Part shown: piece after piece, positions 29,046 to 38,735 of the stretch | Layout: every line of letters begins with the position of its first letter | Numbering within the stretch: the stretch's first letter is position 1 | Assembly (NCBI GenBank): GCA_013003075.1 | Contig: JABDLJ010000027.1 | Span: 1-64,000 of the forward strand | DNA: 64,000 nucleotides | Source: Paracoccaceae bacterium | GTDB lineage: Bacteria > Pseudomonadota > Alphaproteobacteria > Rhodobacterales > Rhodobacteraceae | Reading direction: 5' to 3' | Program-made: the position numbers and the translations under genes | Notes under the pieces: generated by a model | The model's database searches: none | What the model was told of the DNA's origin: nothing | What the model saw: the letters and a program-made list of their open reading frames with translations, nothing else

Positions 29046-31584
29046 CGAGGATGCGGGTGACCATCTCTGAGGTCTCTCCCGACAGGTTCGGCGTGGCGGC
29101 CAGCCGGTTGAGCTCTGCTTCGATCAGATCCTGGCGATCCTTGTCGTAGCGCCGCCATGTCTCGAACCCTGTCACTTGCCGGGCCGCCGTCTGCGGATTG
29201 ACCGGATCGAGCTTGATCAGCCAGTCGACCAGCATCGCGTAAGAGGCGCCTGAGGGATCGTGAAAGCCCGCCGCATTCGAGATCAGCGCGGCGAAGACCG
29301 AGCGGAAGCGGTTGGGGTTCTTCCACTCGAACTGGGGATGCGCGGTCAGCGCGCCGGCGGTGGCAGCGGCCTTGTTGGGGGCGGCGTGGCTGACCTGAAG
29401 GGCGAACCACTTGTCGGTGACCAGCCGGTCATGGTGCCATCGGCGATAGAACTGCGCGGCGGCATCGCCGCCTTCGCCGATGGTCAGCAGGCATGAGAAC
29501 GCGCCCAGCTCTTCGGTCATGTTGCGCGCCGCCTCGAACTGCGCGCGGGCCGCCGCGCCGCCGTCGATGTAGCTGAGAAGCCGCAGCGCGGCCCCGCGCA
29601 GCGCCCGCCGGGGCGCCTCGCGCGGGGCATAGGGGCCGGGCGTTTCCATATCGGCGTAGATCCGCACCAGCAGGTCTTCAAGCCGCGTGGCCAGCGCCAC
29701 ACTGAGTGCGCGCAAACTGTCATGGATACGCCAGGGATCAGGCGTGACGCTGGCGTCAAAGAGCGTTTGCGCCAGATCGTCCTCGGATGGCAGCGCGAGC
29801 ATCAGGGCGCGGAAATCGGGATCGAGCCGGTCGTCGCCCAGCACCTTGCGCATCGCGTCGAAATAGTCCGGCCCGGGCGCGGCGCCTTCGGCGATCATGC
29901 CGGTCAGCACGTCACGGGCCAGTTGCCGGCCGGCCTCCCACTTGCGGAAGGGGTCGGTATCGTGGGCCATGAAGAAGGCGCGCTCTTCGGGCGAGAGGAC
30001 TTGGTTGAGTATCACCGGCGCGGAAAAGCCGCGCAAGAGCGACGGGCGGGGCTTGGACGGCAGGCCCTCGAAGGTGAAGCTTTGCCGGGCCTCGGTCATC
30101 TCCAGCACGGTGGTGGGCACCAGTTCGGTGCCGTCCTCGGCCAGAAGCCCCACGGCGATCGGAATGACCTGCGGCGCCTTTTTCGACTGCCCCGGGGTGG
30201 GCCGGGTTTCCTGCGTGAATGTCAGCCTGTAAGTGCCTTCACTGTATTGGTTTTCAACGCTGATGCGCGGCGTTCCAGCCTGCGTGTACCAGCGCGCGAA
30301 TTGCGACAGGTCGCGGTCGGTGGCGTCCTGGAAGACGGCGAGCCAGTCCTCGATCGTGGCGGCCTGGCCATCGTGGCGGTCAAAGTAAAGCGACAGCGCC
30401 TTGGCATAGCCCTGCGCGCCGACGAGGGTTTTCAGCATGCCGATCAGCTCGGCGCCCTTTTCGTAGACCGTCGCGGTATAGAAATTGTCTATTTCATAAT
30501 AGCTTGCGGGGCGAACCGGATGTGCCAGCGGGCCGGCGTCTTCGCGGAACTGGGCCGCCCGCAGGGTGACGACATCCTCGATCCGCTTGACCGCGTGGCC
30601 GCGCTGGTCGCCGCCGAACTGCTGCTCGCGGAACACCGTCAGTCCTTCCTTCAGGCACAGCTGGAACCAGTCGCGGCAGGTGATGCGGTTGCCGGTCCAG
30701 TTGTGGAAATACTCGTGCGCGATGATATCCTCGATCAGCGCATAGTCGCGGTCGGTCGCGGTCTCGGGGCTGGCCAGCACGTAACGCGAGTTGAAGATGT
30801 TGAGGCCCTTGTTCTCCATCGCGCCGGCGTTGAAGTCGCTGACCGACACGATGTTGAAGACATCGAGATCGTATTCGCGGCCATAGGCCTTTTCGTCCCA
30901 CAGCATTGCGCGTTTCAGCGCGTCCACCGCGAAGCCGCATTTGCCCTCGTCGCCGGGGCGCACCCAGATGTTCAGCGCAACGTCGCGGCCAGAAGCGGTA
31001 CGGAAACTTCCCGAATGGGCCACCAGATCGCCGGCGACCAGCGCGAAAAGATAGGCCGGTTTCGGCCAGGGGTCCTGCCAGACGGCGCGGCTGCGCGTCT
31101 GGGATTTCAGATCGCCGTTGGACAGCCGCACCGGCAGGTTGCTGTCGATCTCGACATGGAAGGTGGCCATCACGTCGGGCCGGTCTGGGTAGTAGGTGAT
31201 CTTGCGAAACCCCTCGGCCTCGCATTGCGTGCAGTACATGCCGTTCGACATGTATAGCCCTTCCAGCGAAGTGTTGTCTTGGGGCGAGATCTCGACCTCG
31301 GCCTCCCAGACGAAGGGTGCGGCGGGCACATTGCAGCTAAGACCCTTGTCGGTGACTATCGGCTGCACCGGCTGGCCGTCGATACGGGCCGACAAAAGCG
31401 TCAGCTCCTCGCCATCCAGCCAGAACTGCCGGTCCTTGGTGGCCGGGTTCGGGATGAAGCGGATGCGGGATGTAACGCGGGTCGCCTTGGGGTGAAGCTT
31501 GAAGCTGAGCTCGACGTCCCGCACCAGCCACGCCGGGGGCTGGTAGTCGGCAAGGTAGGTGGGGGTGGCTGCTTGATCTTTCAT
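29038..31584 (-). CDS. pepN: Aminopeptidase N (M1 family)
   Basis: Zinc aminopeptidase that trims N-terminal residues from peptides in the cytoplasm. It is 848 residues from ATG 31584; the longer frame upstream has no family similarity. Exopeptidase motif GAMEN is at residues 254-258 and the zinc motif HEYFH at 290-294, with the third ligand glutamate in CLKEGLT downstream. The DUF3458 and C-terminal helical domains of the enteric PepN type follow. A typical length for that type is about 870. Confidence 0.96.
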   Translation of the reverse strand: MKDQAATPTYLADYQPPAWLVRDVELSFKLHPKATRVTSRIRFIPNPATKDRQFWLDGEELTLLSARIDGQPVQPIVTDKGLSCNVPAAPFVWEAEVEISPQDNTSLEGLYMSNGMYCTQCEAEGFRKITYYPDRPDVMATFHVEIDSNLPVRLSNGDLKSQTRSRAVWQDPWPKPAYLFALVAGDLVAHSGSFRTASGRDVALNIWVRPGDEGKCGFAVDALKRAMLWDEKAYGREYDLDVFNIVSVSDFNAGAMENKGLNIFNSRYVLASPETATDRDYALIEDIIAHEYFHNWTGNRITCRDWFQLCLKEGLTVFREQQFGGDQRGHAVKRIEDVVTLRAAQFREDAGPLAHPVRPASYYEIDNFYTATVYEKGAELIGMLKTLVGAQGYAKALSLYFDRHDGQAATIEDWLAVFQDATDRDLSQFARWYTQAGTPRISVENQYSEGTYRLTFTQETRPTPGQSKKAPQVIPIAVGLLAEDGTELVPTTVLEMTEARQSFTFEGLPSKPRPSLLRGFSAPVILNQVLSPEERAFFMAHDTDPFRKWEAGRQLARDVLTGMIAEGAAPGPDYFDAMRKVLGDDRLDPDFRALMLALPSEDDLAQTLFDASVTPDPWRIHDSLRALSVALATRLEDLLVRIYADMETPGPYAPREAPRRALRGAALRLLSYIDGGAAARAQFEAARNMTEELGAFSCLLTIGEGGDAAAQFYRRWHHDRLVTDKWFALQVSHAAPNKAAATAGALTAHPQFEWKNPNRFRSVFAALISNAAGFHDPSGASYAMLVDWLIKLDPVNPQTAARQVTGFETWRRYDKDRQDLIEAELNRLAATPNLSGETSEMVTRILDG

Positions 31585-31655
31585 GACGCCCGGCCTGTCG
31601 TTTTTTGGTTGCCGCCAGACTAGGGGCCGGGCGGGGTGCGGGCAAGGGTGCAAGG

Positions 31656-31679
31656 CTCCTGACAGGAAGCTGTCAGGAG
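31656..31679. promoter_or_regulatory. Perfect palindrome, likely operator of the VOC/WYL operon
   Basis: Inverted repeat with 10-bp arms CTCCTGACAG / CTGTCAGGAG separated by GAAG, 51 nt before the VOC start and 71 nt before the pepN start on the other side. No T-run follows. The downstream operon encodes a DeoR/WYL-type regulator, which makes autoregulation at this site the simplest reading. Confidence 0.7.
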
Positions 31680-31730
31680 GGGTGTGCGAAGAGGGGGCAT
31701 CCAAACAACCAAACAGAGGAAGAAAGACCG

Positions 31731-32111
31731 ATGACCTATCAGCCCAAAGACTTTATCGTTTGGAGCGAGATTCCCGTGACGGACCTGGAGGCCGGGATGG
31801 CGTTCTACAGCAAGGTGACCGGCGCCGCGCTGGCGGCGAGCACCGACATGGGGCCGCAGCCGATTGCCGTCTTTCCGACCCAAGAGCCGAGGACCGGCGT
31901 GGCCGGGCATCTCTACGTCGGCAAGCCGGCGCGCGATGGCGAGGGCCCGACGGTCCACCTGTCGGCCGAGGGGCCGCTGGAAGAGGTTGTGGACCGGATC
32001 TGGGATGCCGGCGGCAAGGTCGTGTCCGAGATCATAGCAATCCCCGCCGGACGCTTTGTCTACTGCAAGGATCCATTCGGCAATTCCATCGGGTTCTTCG
32101 AGGGAGCCTGA
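31731..32111 (+). CDS. VOC-family (glyoxalase-like) protein
   Basis: 126 residues from ATG 31731 with AGAGGAAG upstream. Two beta-alpha-beta-beta-beta modules of the vicinal oxygen chelate fold: FIVWSEIPVTDLEAGMAFYSKV first, and FVYCKDPFGNSIGFFE at the end. It has the C-terminal metal-ligand glutamate region but few histidines, so metal binding is uncertain. It is coupled to the regulator gene downstream by a TGATG overlap. This VOC-regulator pairing is common in proteobacteria. Confidence 0.87.
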   Translation: MTYQPKDFIVWSEIPVTDLEAGMAFYSKVTGAALAASTDMGPQPIAVFPTQEPRTGVAGHLYVGKPARDGEGPTVHLSAEGPLEEVVDRIWDAGGKVVSEIIAIPAGRFVYCKDPFGNSIGFFEGA

Positions 32112-32812
32112 TGCGCCGCGCCGACCGCCTTTTCCAGATCGTTCAGCGTCTGCGGGGCGGTCGGCTGACCACCGCGGCGCGGCTCGCCGAGGAGTTGGAA
32201 GTGTCCGAGCGCACGATCTACCGCGATATCGCCGATCTGCAGTCCACCGGCGTGCCGATCGATGGCGAGGCGGGCGTGGGCTATGTGATGGAGGAAGGCT
32301 ATGATCTGCCGCCGCTCATGTTCACCCGCAACGAGATAGTCGCGCTGGTCGCCGGCGCGCGGCTGATCAAGGCCTGGGGCGGGGCCAGCATGGCGCGCGG
32401 CGCCGAAGAGGCGCTGATCAAGATCGAGACGGTGCTGCCCGAGGCCGAGCGGGCCCGGGCGCGGGCGGTGTCGGTCCATGCGCTGGGCTGGGAGATGACC
32501 GACGATCTGCGCGCCCGCATCGACGAGATCGAGGCGGCGGTCGAGGCGCGCCAGCGGCTGTCGCTGGTCTACCGCGACGAGGCGCGCGCCGGCTCGACCC
32601 GCGTGGTGCGGCCGCTGGGCCTGTGGTTCTGGGGCAAGGTCTGGACCCTTGTGGCCTGGTGCGAGCTGCGCAAGGATTTCCGCATGTTCCGGCTTGACCG
32701 GATGGAAGAGATCGCGCCCGGGCTGCGTTTTCGCCCCGAGCCGGACAAGAGCCTCAGCGCGTTTTACCGGCAGATGGAATTGCGCGGCGGCGGACGGGCG
32801 GAAAGGCACTGA
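32111..32812 (+). CDS. YafY-type transcriptional regulator (HTH-WYL)
   Basis: 233 residues. An N-terminal DeoR-like winged helix (residues about 1-60: [36 protein letters not shown]) is followed by a WYL-type sensor domain (residues about 130-225: [39 protein letters not shown]). The ATG shares a base with the VOC stop, so the two form one operon, probably controlled through the palindrome at 31656. Confidence 0.92.
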   Translation: MRRADRLFQIVQRLRGGRLTTAARLAEELEVSERTIYRDIADLQSTGVPIDGEAGVGYVMEEGYDLPPLMFTRNEIVALVAGARLIKAWGGASMARGAEEALIKIETVLPEAERARARAVSVHALGWEMTDDLRARIDEIEAAVEARQRLSLVYRDEARAGSTRVVRPLGLWFWGKVWTLVAWCELRKDFRMFRLDRMEEIAPGLRFRPEPDKSLSAFYRQMELRGGGRAERH

Positions 32813-32813
32813 T

Positions 32814-32984
32814 ATGGGCAAAGCGGTGAAGAAGGGCGATCTGCCGACCAAGATCTGCGCCACCTGCGGGCGGCCCTTCGCATGGCGCAAGAAATGGGCA
32901 AAGGTCTGGCACGAAGTGCGCTATTGCTCGGATCGGTGCCGGCGCAACCGGGGCCGGGCGGGCGCAAGTGGTCAGGACACCTGA
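32814..32984 (+). CDS. DUF2256 zinc-ribbon-like protein
   Basis: 56 residues. It has the full DUF2256 pattern K-I-C-x-x-C-G-R-P-F-x-W-R-K-K-W followed by V-R-Y-C-S-x-R-C, giving four cysteines for one zinc. It lies 1 nt after the regulator stop, in the same operon. Function unknown. Its stop codon lies inside an 8-bp inverted repeat (32969-32987). Confidence 0.88.
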   Translation: MGKAVKKGDLPTKICATCGRPFAWRKKWAKVWHEVRYCSDRCRRNRGRAGASGQDT

Positions 32985-32987
32985 CCA
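32969..32987. repeat. Inverted repeat at the end of the DUF2256 gene
   Basis: Perfect 8-bp arms TGGTCAGG / CCTGACCA around ACA, overlapping the stop codon. It lacks a T-run, so it is a poor intrinsic terminator. It shares the TCAGG/CCTGA core with the palindrome at 31656 in the opposite half-site order. Confidence 0.5.
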
Positions 32988-33077
32988 GAGGCTTGTCGGC
33001 AGGCGGCAGACCGGCTAACTGAGGCCGCATGCGACTGTATACCACCTGATCCTGACTGATCTGAAGGAGCCCGTCCG

Positions 33078-35231
33078 ATGCCGAACACTCTTGCCAAAAG
33101 CGACCTTCAGGTCGATGCCGAGCTGGCCGCGTTCATCGAGACCGAGGCCCTGCCGGGAACCGGGATCGAAGCGGACACCTTCTGGACTGCCTTTTCGGAA
33201 ATCGTGCATGCGCTTGCGCCGAAGAACCGGGCGCTGCTGCGGCGGCGCGAAGAGCTGCAGACACAGATCGACGAATGGCACATCAAGCGGCGCAACCAGC
33301 CGCACGATCACGAGGCCTACAAGGCGTTTTTGAACGAGATCGGTTATCTTCTGCCCGAGGCCGGCGATTTCGAGATCGAAACCGAGAACACCGATCCCGA
33401 GATCGCGGCCGTGCCGGGCCCGCAGCTTGTGGTGCCGATCACCAACGCGCGCTATGCGCTCAATGCCGCGAACGCGCGCTGGGGCAGCCTTTACGATGCC
33501 TTCTACGGCACCGACGCGATGGGCAGCGCGCCGCCGGGGGGCGGCTATGACAAGGGCCGGGGCGGCCGTGTCGTGGCCCGTTCGCGGGTGTTTCTCGACA
33601 GCGCCTTCCCGCTCGACGGCACCAGCCACGCCGATGTACGCCGCTACCACGTCCGCGACGGCGCACTTCTGGCCGACGACATGCCGCTGGTCGCGCCCGA
33701 AAAGTTCGCAGGCTATAGCGGCCATCCCAAGGCGCCCGATGCGATCCTGTTGCGCAATCACGGGCTGCATGTCGAGCTGGTCTTCGACCGCACCCATTTC
33801 ATCGGCAGCCGCGACCAGAATGGCCTCGCCGACGTGCGAATCGAAAGCGCGATGTCGGCGATCCTGGATTGCGAAGATTCGGTGGCCTGCGTCGATGCCG
33901 AGGACAAAGTGCTGGCCTATCGCAACTGGCTGGGGCTGATGAAGGGCGATCTGGAAGACACCTTCGAGAAAGGCGGACGGACGCTGACCCGCCGGCTGGC
34001 CGATGACCGGATCTATACCGCGCCCGACGGCGGCACCGCCAAGGTCAAGGGCCGGGCGCTGATGCTGGTGCGCAATGTCGGCCACCTGATGACCAACCCC
34101 GCGATCCGGCTGAAAGGCGGCGACGAGGTGCCCGAGGGGCTGATGGACGCGGTGGTGACCACGCTGATCGCGATGCACGATCTGAAAAAGGACGAGGGGC
34201 CGCGCAACTCTGTCAAGGGCTCGGTCTACGTGGTCAAGCCGAAGATGCACGGGCCGGAAGAGGTCGCCTTCGCCGACGAGACCTTCACCCAGGTCGAAAG
34301 CGCTCTGGGGTTGCCGCGCTATACCGTCAAGCTGGGGATCATGGACGAAGAGCGGCGCACTTCGGTCAACCTCAAGGAATGCATCCGCGCCGCCAAGAAC
34401 CGGGTGGCCTTCATCAATACCGGGTTTCTCGACCGCACCGGCGACGAGATCCACACCTCGATGGAGGCCGGCCCGTTCAGCCGCAAGGATTTCATCAAGC
34501 GCAAGGCGTGGATTTCCGGCTACGAGAACCAGAACGTCGATATCGGCCTTGAATGCGGGCTGTCGGGCAAGGCGCAGATCGGCAAGGGCATGTGGGCGAT
34601 GCCCGACCAGATGGCGGCCATGCTGGAGAGCAAGATCGAGCACCCCAAGTCGGGCGCGAACTGCGCCTGGGTGCCGTCGCCCACCGCGGCAACGCTGCAC
34701 GCGCTGCATTATCACGCGGTGGATGTCTTTGCGGTGCAGGCCAAGCTGAAGGCGGGCGGGCGGCGCGCCTATGTGGACACGATCCTGGATATCCCGATGG
34801 CCGCCTACCGCAAGTGGTCGCGCGAGCAGACCATCCGCGAGGTCGAGAACAACGCGCAGGGCATTCTGGGCTACGTGGTGCGCTGGATCGACCATGGCGT
34901 GGGCTGCTCGAAAGTGCCCGATATCAACGATGTGGGCCTGATGGAGGACCGCGCCACGTGCCGGATCTCGGCCCAGCATATCGCCAATTGGCTGCATCAC
35001 GGCGTGGTCAGCGAGGCCGATGTCGAGGACGCGATGCGCCGGATGGCGGTGCGGGTCGATGCCCAGAATGCCGGCGACCCAGACTACCGGCCGATGGCGC
35101 CGGGCTTTGACGGGATCGCCTTTGCGGCCGCGCATGATCTGGTTTTTCTGGGCCGGGTGCAGCCTTCGGGCTATACAGAACCGGTGCTGCACAAGCGGCG
35201 GCTGGAACTCAAAGCGCGAAAGGCATCGTAA
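33078..35231 (+). CDS. glcB: Malate synthase G
   Basis: Condenses glyoxylate and acetyl-CoA to malate in the glyoxylate cycle and glycolate use. It is 717 residues, the long G isoform, starting at ATG 33078 after AAGGAG. Recognisable blocks are the N-terminal [18 protein letters not shown], [30 protein letters not shown] and the catalytic-region stretches WISGYENQN and [22 protein letters not shown]. The next gene begins directly at its stop codon. Confidence 0.98.
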   Translation: MPNTLAKSDLQVDAELAAFIETEALPGTGIEADTFWTAFSEIVHALAPKNRALLRRREELQTQIDEWHIKRRNQPHDHEAYKAFLNEIGYLLPEAGDFEIETENTDPEIAAVPGPQLVVPITNARYALNAANARWGSLYDAFYGTDAMGSAPPGGGYDKGRGGRVVARSRVFLDSAFPLDGTSHADVRRYHVRDGALLADDMPLVAPEKFAGYSGHPKAPDAILLRNHGLHVELVFDRTHFIGSRDQNGLADVRIESAMSAILDCEDSVACVDAEDKVLAYRNWLGLMKGDLEDTFEKGGRTLTRRLADDRIYTAPDGGTAKVKGRALMLVRNVGHLMTNPAIRLKGGDEVPEGLMDAVVTTLIAMHDLKKDEGPRNSVKGSVYVVKPKMHGPEEVAFADETFTQVESALGLPRYTVKLGIMDEERRTSVNLKECIRAAKNRVAFINTGFLDRTGDEIHTSMEAGPFSRKDFIKRKAWISGYENQNVDIGLECGLSGKAQIGKGMWAMPDQMAAMLESKIEHPKSGANCAWVPSPTAATLHALHYHAVDVFAVQAKLKAGGRRAYVDTILDIPMAAYRKWSREQTIREVENNAQGILGYVVRWIDHGVGCSKVPDINDVGLMEDRATCRISAQHIANWLHHGVVSEADVEDAMRRMAVRVDAQNAGDPDYRPMAPGFDGIAFAAAHDLVFLGRVQPSGYTEPVLHKRRLELKARKAS

Positions 35232-35660
35232 ATGGCAGAAATACCGATCCGGAAATGCCGCGGCATCATAAAGGCCGCGTTCGCCAAGGGGCGCGAGCTG
35301 GAGCTGAAACCCCTGTCGGTGATCGTGCTCGATGCCGGCGGCAACGTGCAGGCGTTCGAGCGCGAGGACGGCGCCGCCCCGGGCCGGTTCCAGATCGCTC
35401 ATGGCAAGGCCTACGGGTCGGTCATGCTGGGGATCGCGGGCCGGGCGCAGATGGCGCGGGCCGAGGACCAGGCCTATTTCATCGCCGCGGTGAACGGCGC
35501 CTATGGCGGCCAATTGATCCCGGTGCCGGGCGGCGTTCTGGTGCGCGACAAGCGCGATCGGATCGTGGGCGCGGTGGGCGTGACCGGGGATACCTCCGAT
35601 AACGACGTGATCGCGGCGCTGGCCGGGATCGAGGCGGCCGGGCTGCAAGGCGAGGCCTGA
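35232..35660 (+). CDS. GlcG/HbpS-type heme-binding domain protein
   Basis: 142 residues of the GlcG/HbpS (PduO C-terminal-like) fold: a helix KCRGIIKAAFAKG, then LSVIVLDAGGNVQAFEREDGA, and GGQLIPVPGGVLVRD with GAVGVTGDTSDND at the end. There is no signal peptide, unlike secreted HbpS. The start touches the glcB stop (TAA then ATG), so the two are co-translated. GlcG-like genes often accompany glycolate/glyoxylate genes; their role is unresolved. Confidence 0.87.
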   Translation: MAEIPIRKCRGIIKAAFAKGRELELKPLSVIVLDAGGNVQAFEREDGAAPGRFQIAHGKAYGSVMLGIAGRAQMARAEDQAYFIAAVNGAYGGQLIPVPGGVLVRDKRDRIVGAVGVTGDTSDNDVIAALAGIEAAGLQGEA

Positions 35661-35720
35661 ACGGCGCCTGCGCCTCTGCGCGCCGACCGGCCAGGGGGCT
35701 TTGGGTCAAAGATGCGCGCA

Positions 35721-35796
35721 ATTTGCCTGAAAATCGCGTGATTTGCGCGCCCGGCGGTGCAAATATCGTGCAAATGCCGTTTTATTGGCCATTTGG
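35721..35796. promoter_or_regulatory. Array of ATTTGC-type half-sites upstream of the amidotransferase gene
   Basis: ATTTGC at 35721-35726 and 35741-35746 (20-nt period), GCAAAT at 35759-35764 and 35770-35775 (11-nt period), and ATTTGG at 35791-35796. The block is AT-richer than its surroundings and lies 44-119 nt before ATG 35840. It reads as a multi-site operator. Confidence 0.45.
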
Positions 35797-35839
35797 CATG
35801 CCTATACTTCTGGGAACGTTTGATTTGTAGGGAAGTGGA

Positions 35840-36616
35840 ATGGCGCGGCCTGTCGTCGGGATCATCTCGAACAGCAATCTTCTGAACGATGACTACCCGG
35901 TGCATGCCGGGGGCACGATGAACACCGATGCGGTGCATGATGTGGCCGGAGCGATGCCGGTGCTGATCCCCGCCGATCCGCGGCTTGCCACGACCGAGGA
36001 GTTGATGTCGGCCTGCGACGGGTTCCTGCTGACCGGCGGTCGGCCCAATGTGCATCCCGAGGAATACGGCGAGAGCGAGACCGAGGCGCACGGCACATTC
36101 GACCGGCACCGCGACCGGCTGGTGCTTCCGTTGGTGCGCGCTTGCGTCGAGGCCGGACAGCCGGTCTTCGGGATCTGCCGCGGTTTTCAGGAAATGAACG
36201 TCGCCATGGGCGGCAGCCTTTACCCCGAGATCCGCGAGCTGCCGGGCCGGATGAACCACCGGATGCCGCCGGACGGCACGCTGGAGGAAAAATTCGAGCT
36301 GCGCCACGATGTGCGCTTCACGCCGGGCGGCGTCTTTCACCAGATCATGGGCGCCGAGCAGGTGCGCACCAACACGCTGCACGGGCAAGGCATCAAGGCG
36401 CCGGGCGCGCGGGTTACCGTCGATGGCTGGGCCGAGGACGGCACTGCCGAGGCGATCTATGTCAGCGGCGCGCCGGGTTTTGCGCTGGCGGTGCAATGGC
36501 ACCCGGAGTGGAACGCGGCCGGCGATCCGGTCTCGCGACCGCTTTTCGAGGCATTCGGGGCAGCGCTGCGCGCCTGGGTGGAGTGCGCCAGGCCGGGGCG
36601 ACTGCGCACCGCGTGA
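35840..36616 (+). CDS. Class I amidotransferase-like gamma-glutamyl hydrolase (PuuD family)
   Basis: 258 residues. It probably cleaves gamma-glutamyl amide bonds (for example gamma-Glu-GABA in putrescine use). The class I glutamine-amidotransferase triad is readable: C113 in FGICRGFQE, H221 and E223 in QWHPEWN. The N-terminal GIISNSNLLNDDYPVHAGG is family-like. No other putrescine genes are next to it, so the exact substrate is open. RBS GGGAAG precedes the ATG. Confidence 0.88.
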   Translation: MARPVVGIISNSNLLNDDYPVHAGGTMNTDAVHDVAGAMPVLIPADPRLATTEELMSACDGFLLTGGRPNVHPEEYGESETEAHGTFDRHRDRLVLPLVRACVEAGQPVFGICRGFQEMNVAMGGSLYPEIRELPGRMNHRMPPDGTLEEKFELRHDVRFTPGGVFHQIMGAEQVRTNTLHGQGIKAPGARVTVDGWAEDGTAEAIYVSGAPGFALAVQWHPEWNAAGDPVSRPLFEAFGAALRAWVECARPGRLRTA

Positions 36617-36715
36617 GCCGGCAGCCCCGGTCCGCGATTGCGGGAGCCTCCGGCGGAGGTATTTTTGGCCAGATGAAGCTGGACACCGCGCGCGCGGCTG
36701 TGACAGTCCCGGTGG

Positions 36716-37606
36716 ATGGAGCTTTGGATCCCGATCACCATCGGCGCAGCGCTGGCCCAGACCGTTCGGTTCATGGTGCAAAAACTGCTGGCGGGCGGGC
36801 CCTTGTCGGCCGGCGGCGCGACACTAGCGCGGTTTGTCTATTCCGCGCCGCTCGTGGCGGCCTTGCTGGTTGTTTATCTTTTGGCCAGTGGCGCGCCCCT
36901 GCCGCCGATCGGGCCGGGGTTTTGGCCCTATGCGCTGATCGGTGGGGCGGCGCAGATCCTTGCGACGATGGCAGTGGTCGCGCTTTTTTCCCATCGCAGT
37001 TTCGCCATCGGCATCACGTTCAAGAAAACCGAGGTCATGCTGACGGCGCTGGCTGGATTCGTGGTTCTGGGCGACCGGGTCTCTGCCGGTGGCGCGCTGG
37101 CGATCGGCGTTGGGTTCCTTGGCGTTCTGGCGCTGATGCGCAGCGGAACCGGGGCGGCGGGTCTCGCGCTGCGTTCGGCGGGGCTGGGGCTTGGCTCGGG
37201 CGTCTTTTTCGCGATCTCGGCTGTGGGCTATCGCGGCGCGGTGCTGGCGCTTGAGACGGATGATCTGGCGCTGCGCGCCGGCGTCACACTGGCCATCGTC
37301 ACCACCTTTCAGAGCGCGGCGCTGGGCGCCTGGCTGGTTTGGCGCGAGCCGGGGCAGATCGCGGCGCTTTTTCGCGCCTGGCGGGCGGGCGCCCTGGTGG
37401 GGCTCTTCTCGATGTTGGGCAGCCTTGGCTGGTTTGCCGCCTTTGCGCTGCAGAGCGCAGCTTATGTCTTTGCGCTGGGGCAGGTGGAGCTGGTCTTTTC
37501 GGCGCTTGCGGCGAGATGGGTGTTTTCGGAGCGGATTTCGGCGCGTGAGTATCTTGGGATGGCGCTGATCGCGGGCTCGGCAGTGGTGCTGATCGCGGCG
37601 GCCTAG
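36716..37606 (+). CDS. DMT-family (EamA) transporter
   Basis: 296 residues with about ten hydrophobic helices in two EamA repeats (boundary near residue 145). Typical features are the paired small-residue helices and the C-terminal AREYLGMALIAGSAVVLIA. Substrate unknown; the family exports or imports metabolites. Its stop overlaps the stop of the convergent Nudix gene. Confidence 0.88.
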   Translation: MELWIPITIGAALAQTVRFMVQKLLAGGPLSAGGATLARFVYSAPLVAALLVVYLLASGAPLPPIGPGFWPYALIGGAAQILATMAVVALFSHRSFAIGITFKKTEVMLTALAGFVVLGDRVSAGGALAIGVGFLGVLALMRSGTGAAGLALRSAGLGLGSGVFFAISAVGYRGAVLALETDDLALRAGVTLAIVTTFQSAALGAWLVWREPGQIAALFRAWRAGALVGLFSMLGSLGWFAAFALQSAAYVFALGQVELVFSALAARWVFSERISAREYLGMALIAGSAVVLIAAA

Positions 37607-38298
37607 AAGGCGGGCCGGGGCGCTTGGCCTCGCAGGTGCCGGTAGAGCATTTCCTCATCGTTGCCCGAAAAGAACGGCACCTCGGTGGGCGGCGCGAGGT
37701 CTGGCAGGCGGGCTGCGATCTGGGACAGCACGATCGTGGTGATAAACGGCAGATCGAAGGCGCGCGCGTCGGTCAGCGGCACCCATTGCAGGTGCGACAG
37801 CTCTCCTGATGCGCCCGAAAAATCGTCCGGATCCGTTTGCAGCGCCTCGGCGGGCGCCAGAAAAAAGCGCGCATCGAAGCGCCTTGGGCGGCCCGGCGGG
37901 GTGATCGCGCGGAAGACGAAGGACAGCGCGCCTGCGGCCGGGCGGTGGCCGCTGGCGGCAAAGCCGGACCAGTTCTGGGGCGGCGCGCTCCAGTCGCCGC
38001 GCTGGCCGAGGATCTGCCCGGTTTCCTCCCAAAGCTCGCGGATCGCGGCGACCGCGAGCCCGCCCGGCGCGGTGCCGGTGTTCTCTTCGGAAAGCCGGCT
38101 GGCAGAGCCCGGCGGCAAGGGTTCGGCGAGCGGTACCTTGCGATCGGCGTCATCGACCGCGCCGCCGGGAAAGACGAACTTGCCGGGCATGAAGATCGCG
38201 TTCGCGCCGCGCTGACCCATCAGGACGCGGGGCCGCGTTGCCGCATCGCGCACCAGGATGGTGGTGGCGGCATCACGGATCTGGGGTGGCTGGCTCAT
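37603..38298 (-). CDS. Nudix hydrolase
   Basis: 231 residues from ATG 38298; the much longer open frame upstream runs antisense to the DUF983 and EF-hand genes. The N-terminal part has PRVLMGQRGANAIFMPGKFVFPGG, and the Nudix helix has AAIRELWEETG, matching the REUXEEXGU core. It likely hydrolyses a nucleoside diphosphate derivative such as a CoA or NADH-type substrate. It is close to DUF983 and reads in the same direction. Confidence 0.88.
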   Translation of the reverse strand: MSQPPQIRDAATTILVRDAATRPRVLMGQRGANAIFMPGKFVFPGGAVDDADRKVPLAEPLPPGSASRLSEENTGTAPGGLAVAAIRELWEETGQILGQRGDWSAPPQNWSGFAASGHRPAAGALSFVFRAITPPGRPRRFDARFFLAPAEALQTDPDDFSGASGELSHLQWVPLTDARAFDLPFITTIVLSQIAARLPDLAPPTEVPFFSGNDEEMLYRHLRGQAPRPAF

Positions 38299-38318
38299 CC
38301 GATGCCCCTTGCCGGGGT

Positions 38319-38735
38319 TCAGGCGCTGCCGGAGGCCCCGAACCCGTGCATGCCCTTGGCCCATTGAAACGCGACGATCATACCCTTGAGCCGCGGCAGA
38401 AGGAACAGCGAAAGCCCGACGCAGCCCACCGCGAAGATCGAGGCCAAGACCATCGGGTCGGGGCGGAACGTGGTGAAGGCCCAGATGATGGCGGGCGCCA
38501 TCAGGTGGCCGACGATCAGGATGGTCAAGTAGGCCGGGCCATCGTCGGCGCGATGGTGGTGCAACTCTTCTCCGCAAACCGTGCAGGTGTCGCGCACCTT
38601 CAGGTAGCTCGCCATAAGCGGGCCAGCGCCGCACTTGGGGCATTTGCGCCGCCAGCCGCGCATCAGCGACGGGCGTAGCGGCCGCGTGGGCGCAGGTTCG
38701 GTATCTGCGGATGCACCGTGGCTTTGATCGGTCAT
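38319..38735 (-). CDS. DUF983 membrane protein
   Basis: 138 residues from ATG 38735. An N-terminal zinc-ribbon-like pair of CxxC motifs (CPKCGAGPL and CTVCGEEL) precedes two hydrophobic helices (YLTILIVGHLMAPAIIWAF and MVLASIFAVGCVGLSLFLLP). Function unknown. It lies 20 nt upstream of the Nudix gene and the two are probably co-transcribed. Confidence 0.86.
   Translation of the reverse strand: MTDQSHGASADTEPAPTRPLRPSLMRGWRRKCPKCGAGPLMASYLKVRDTCTVCGEELHHHRADDGPAYLTILIVGHLMAPAIIWAFTTFRPDPMVLASIFAVGCVGLSLFLLPRLKGMIVAFQWAKGMHGFGASGSA

Noticed and set aside
33015-35648. 877-residue open frame on the minus strand across malate synthase
   Set aside because: It is the antisense shadow of glcB in GC-rich DNA. 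Its composition is His/Arg/Asp-rich with no family resemblance, while the plus strand encodes a complete malate synthase G.
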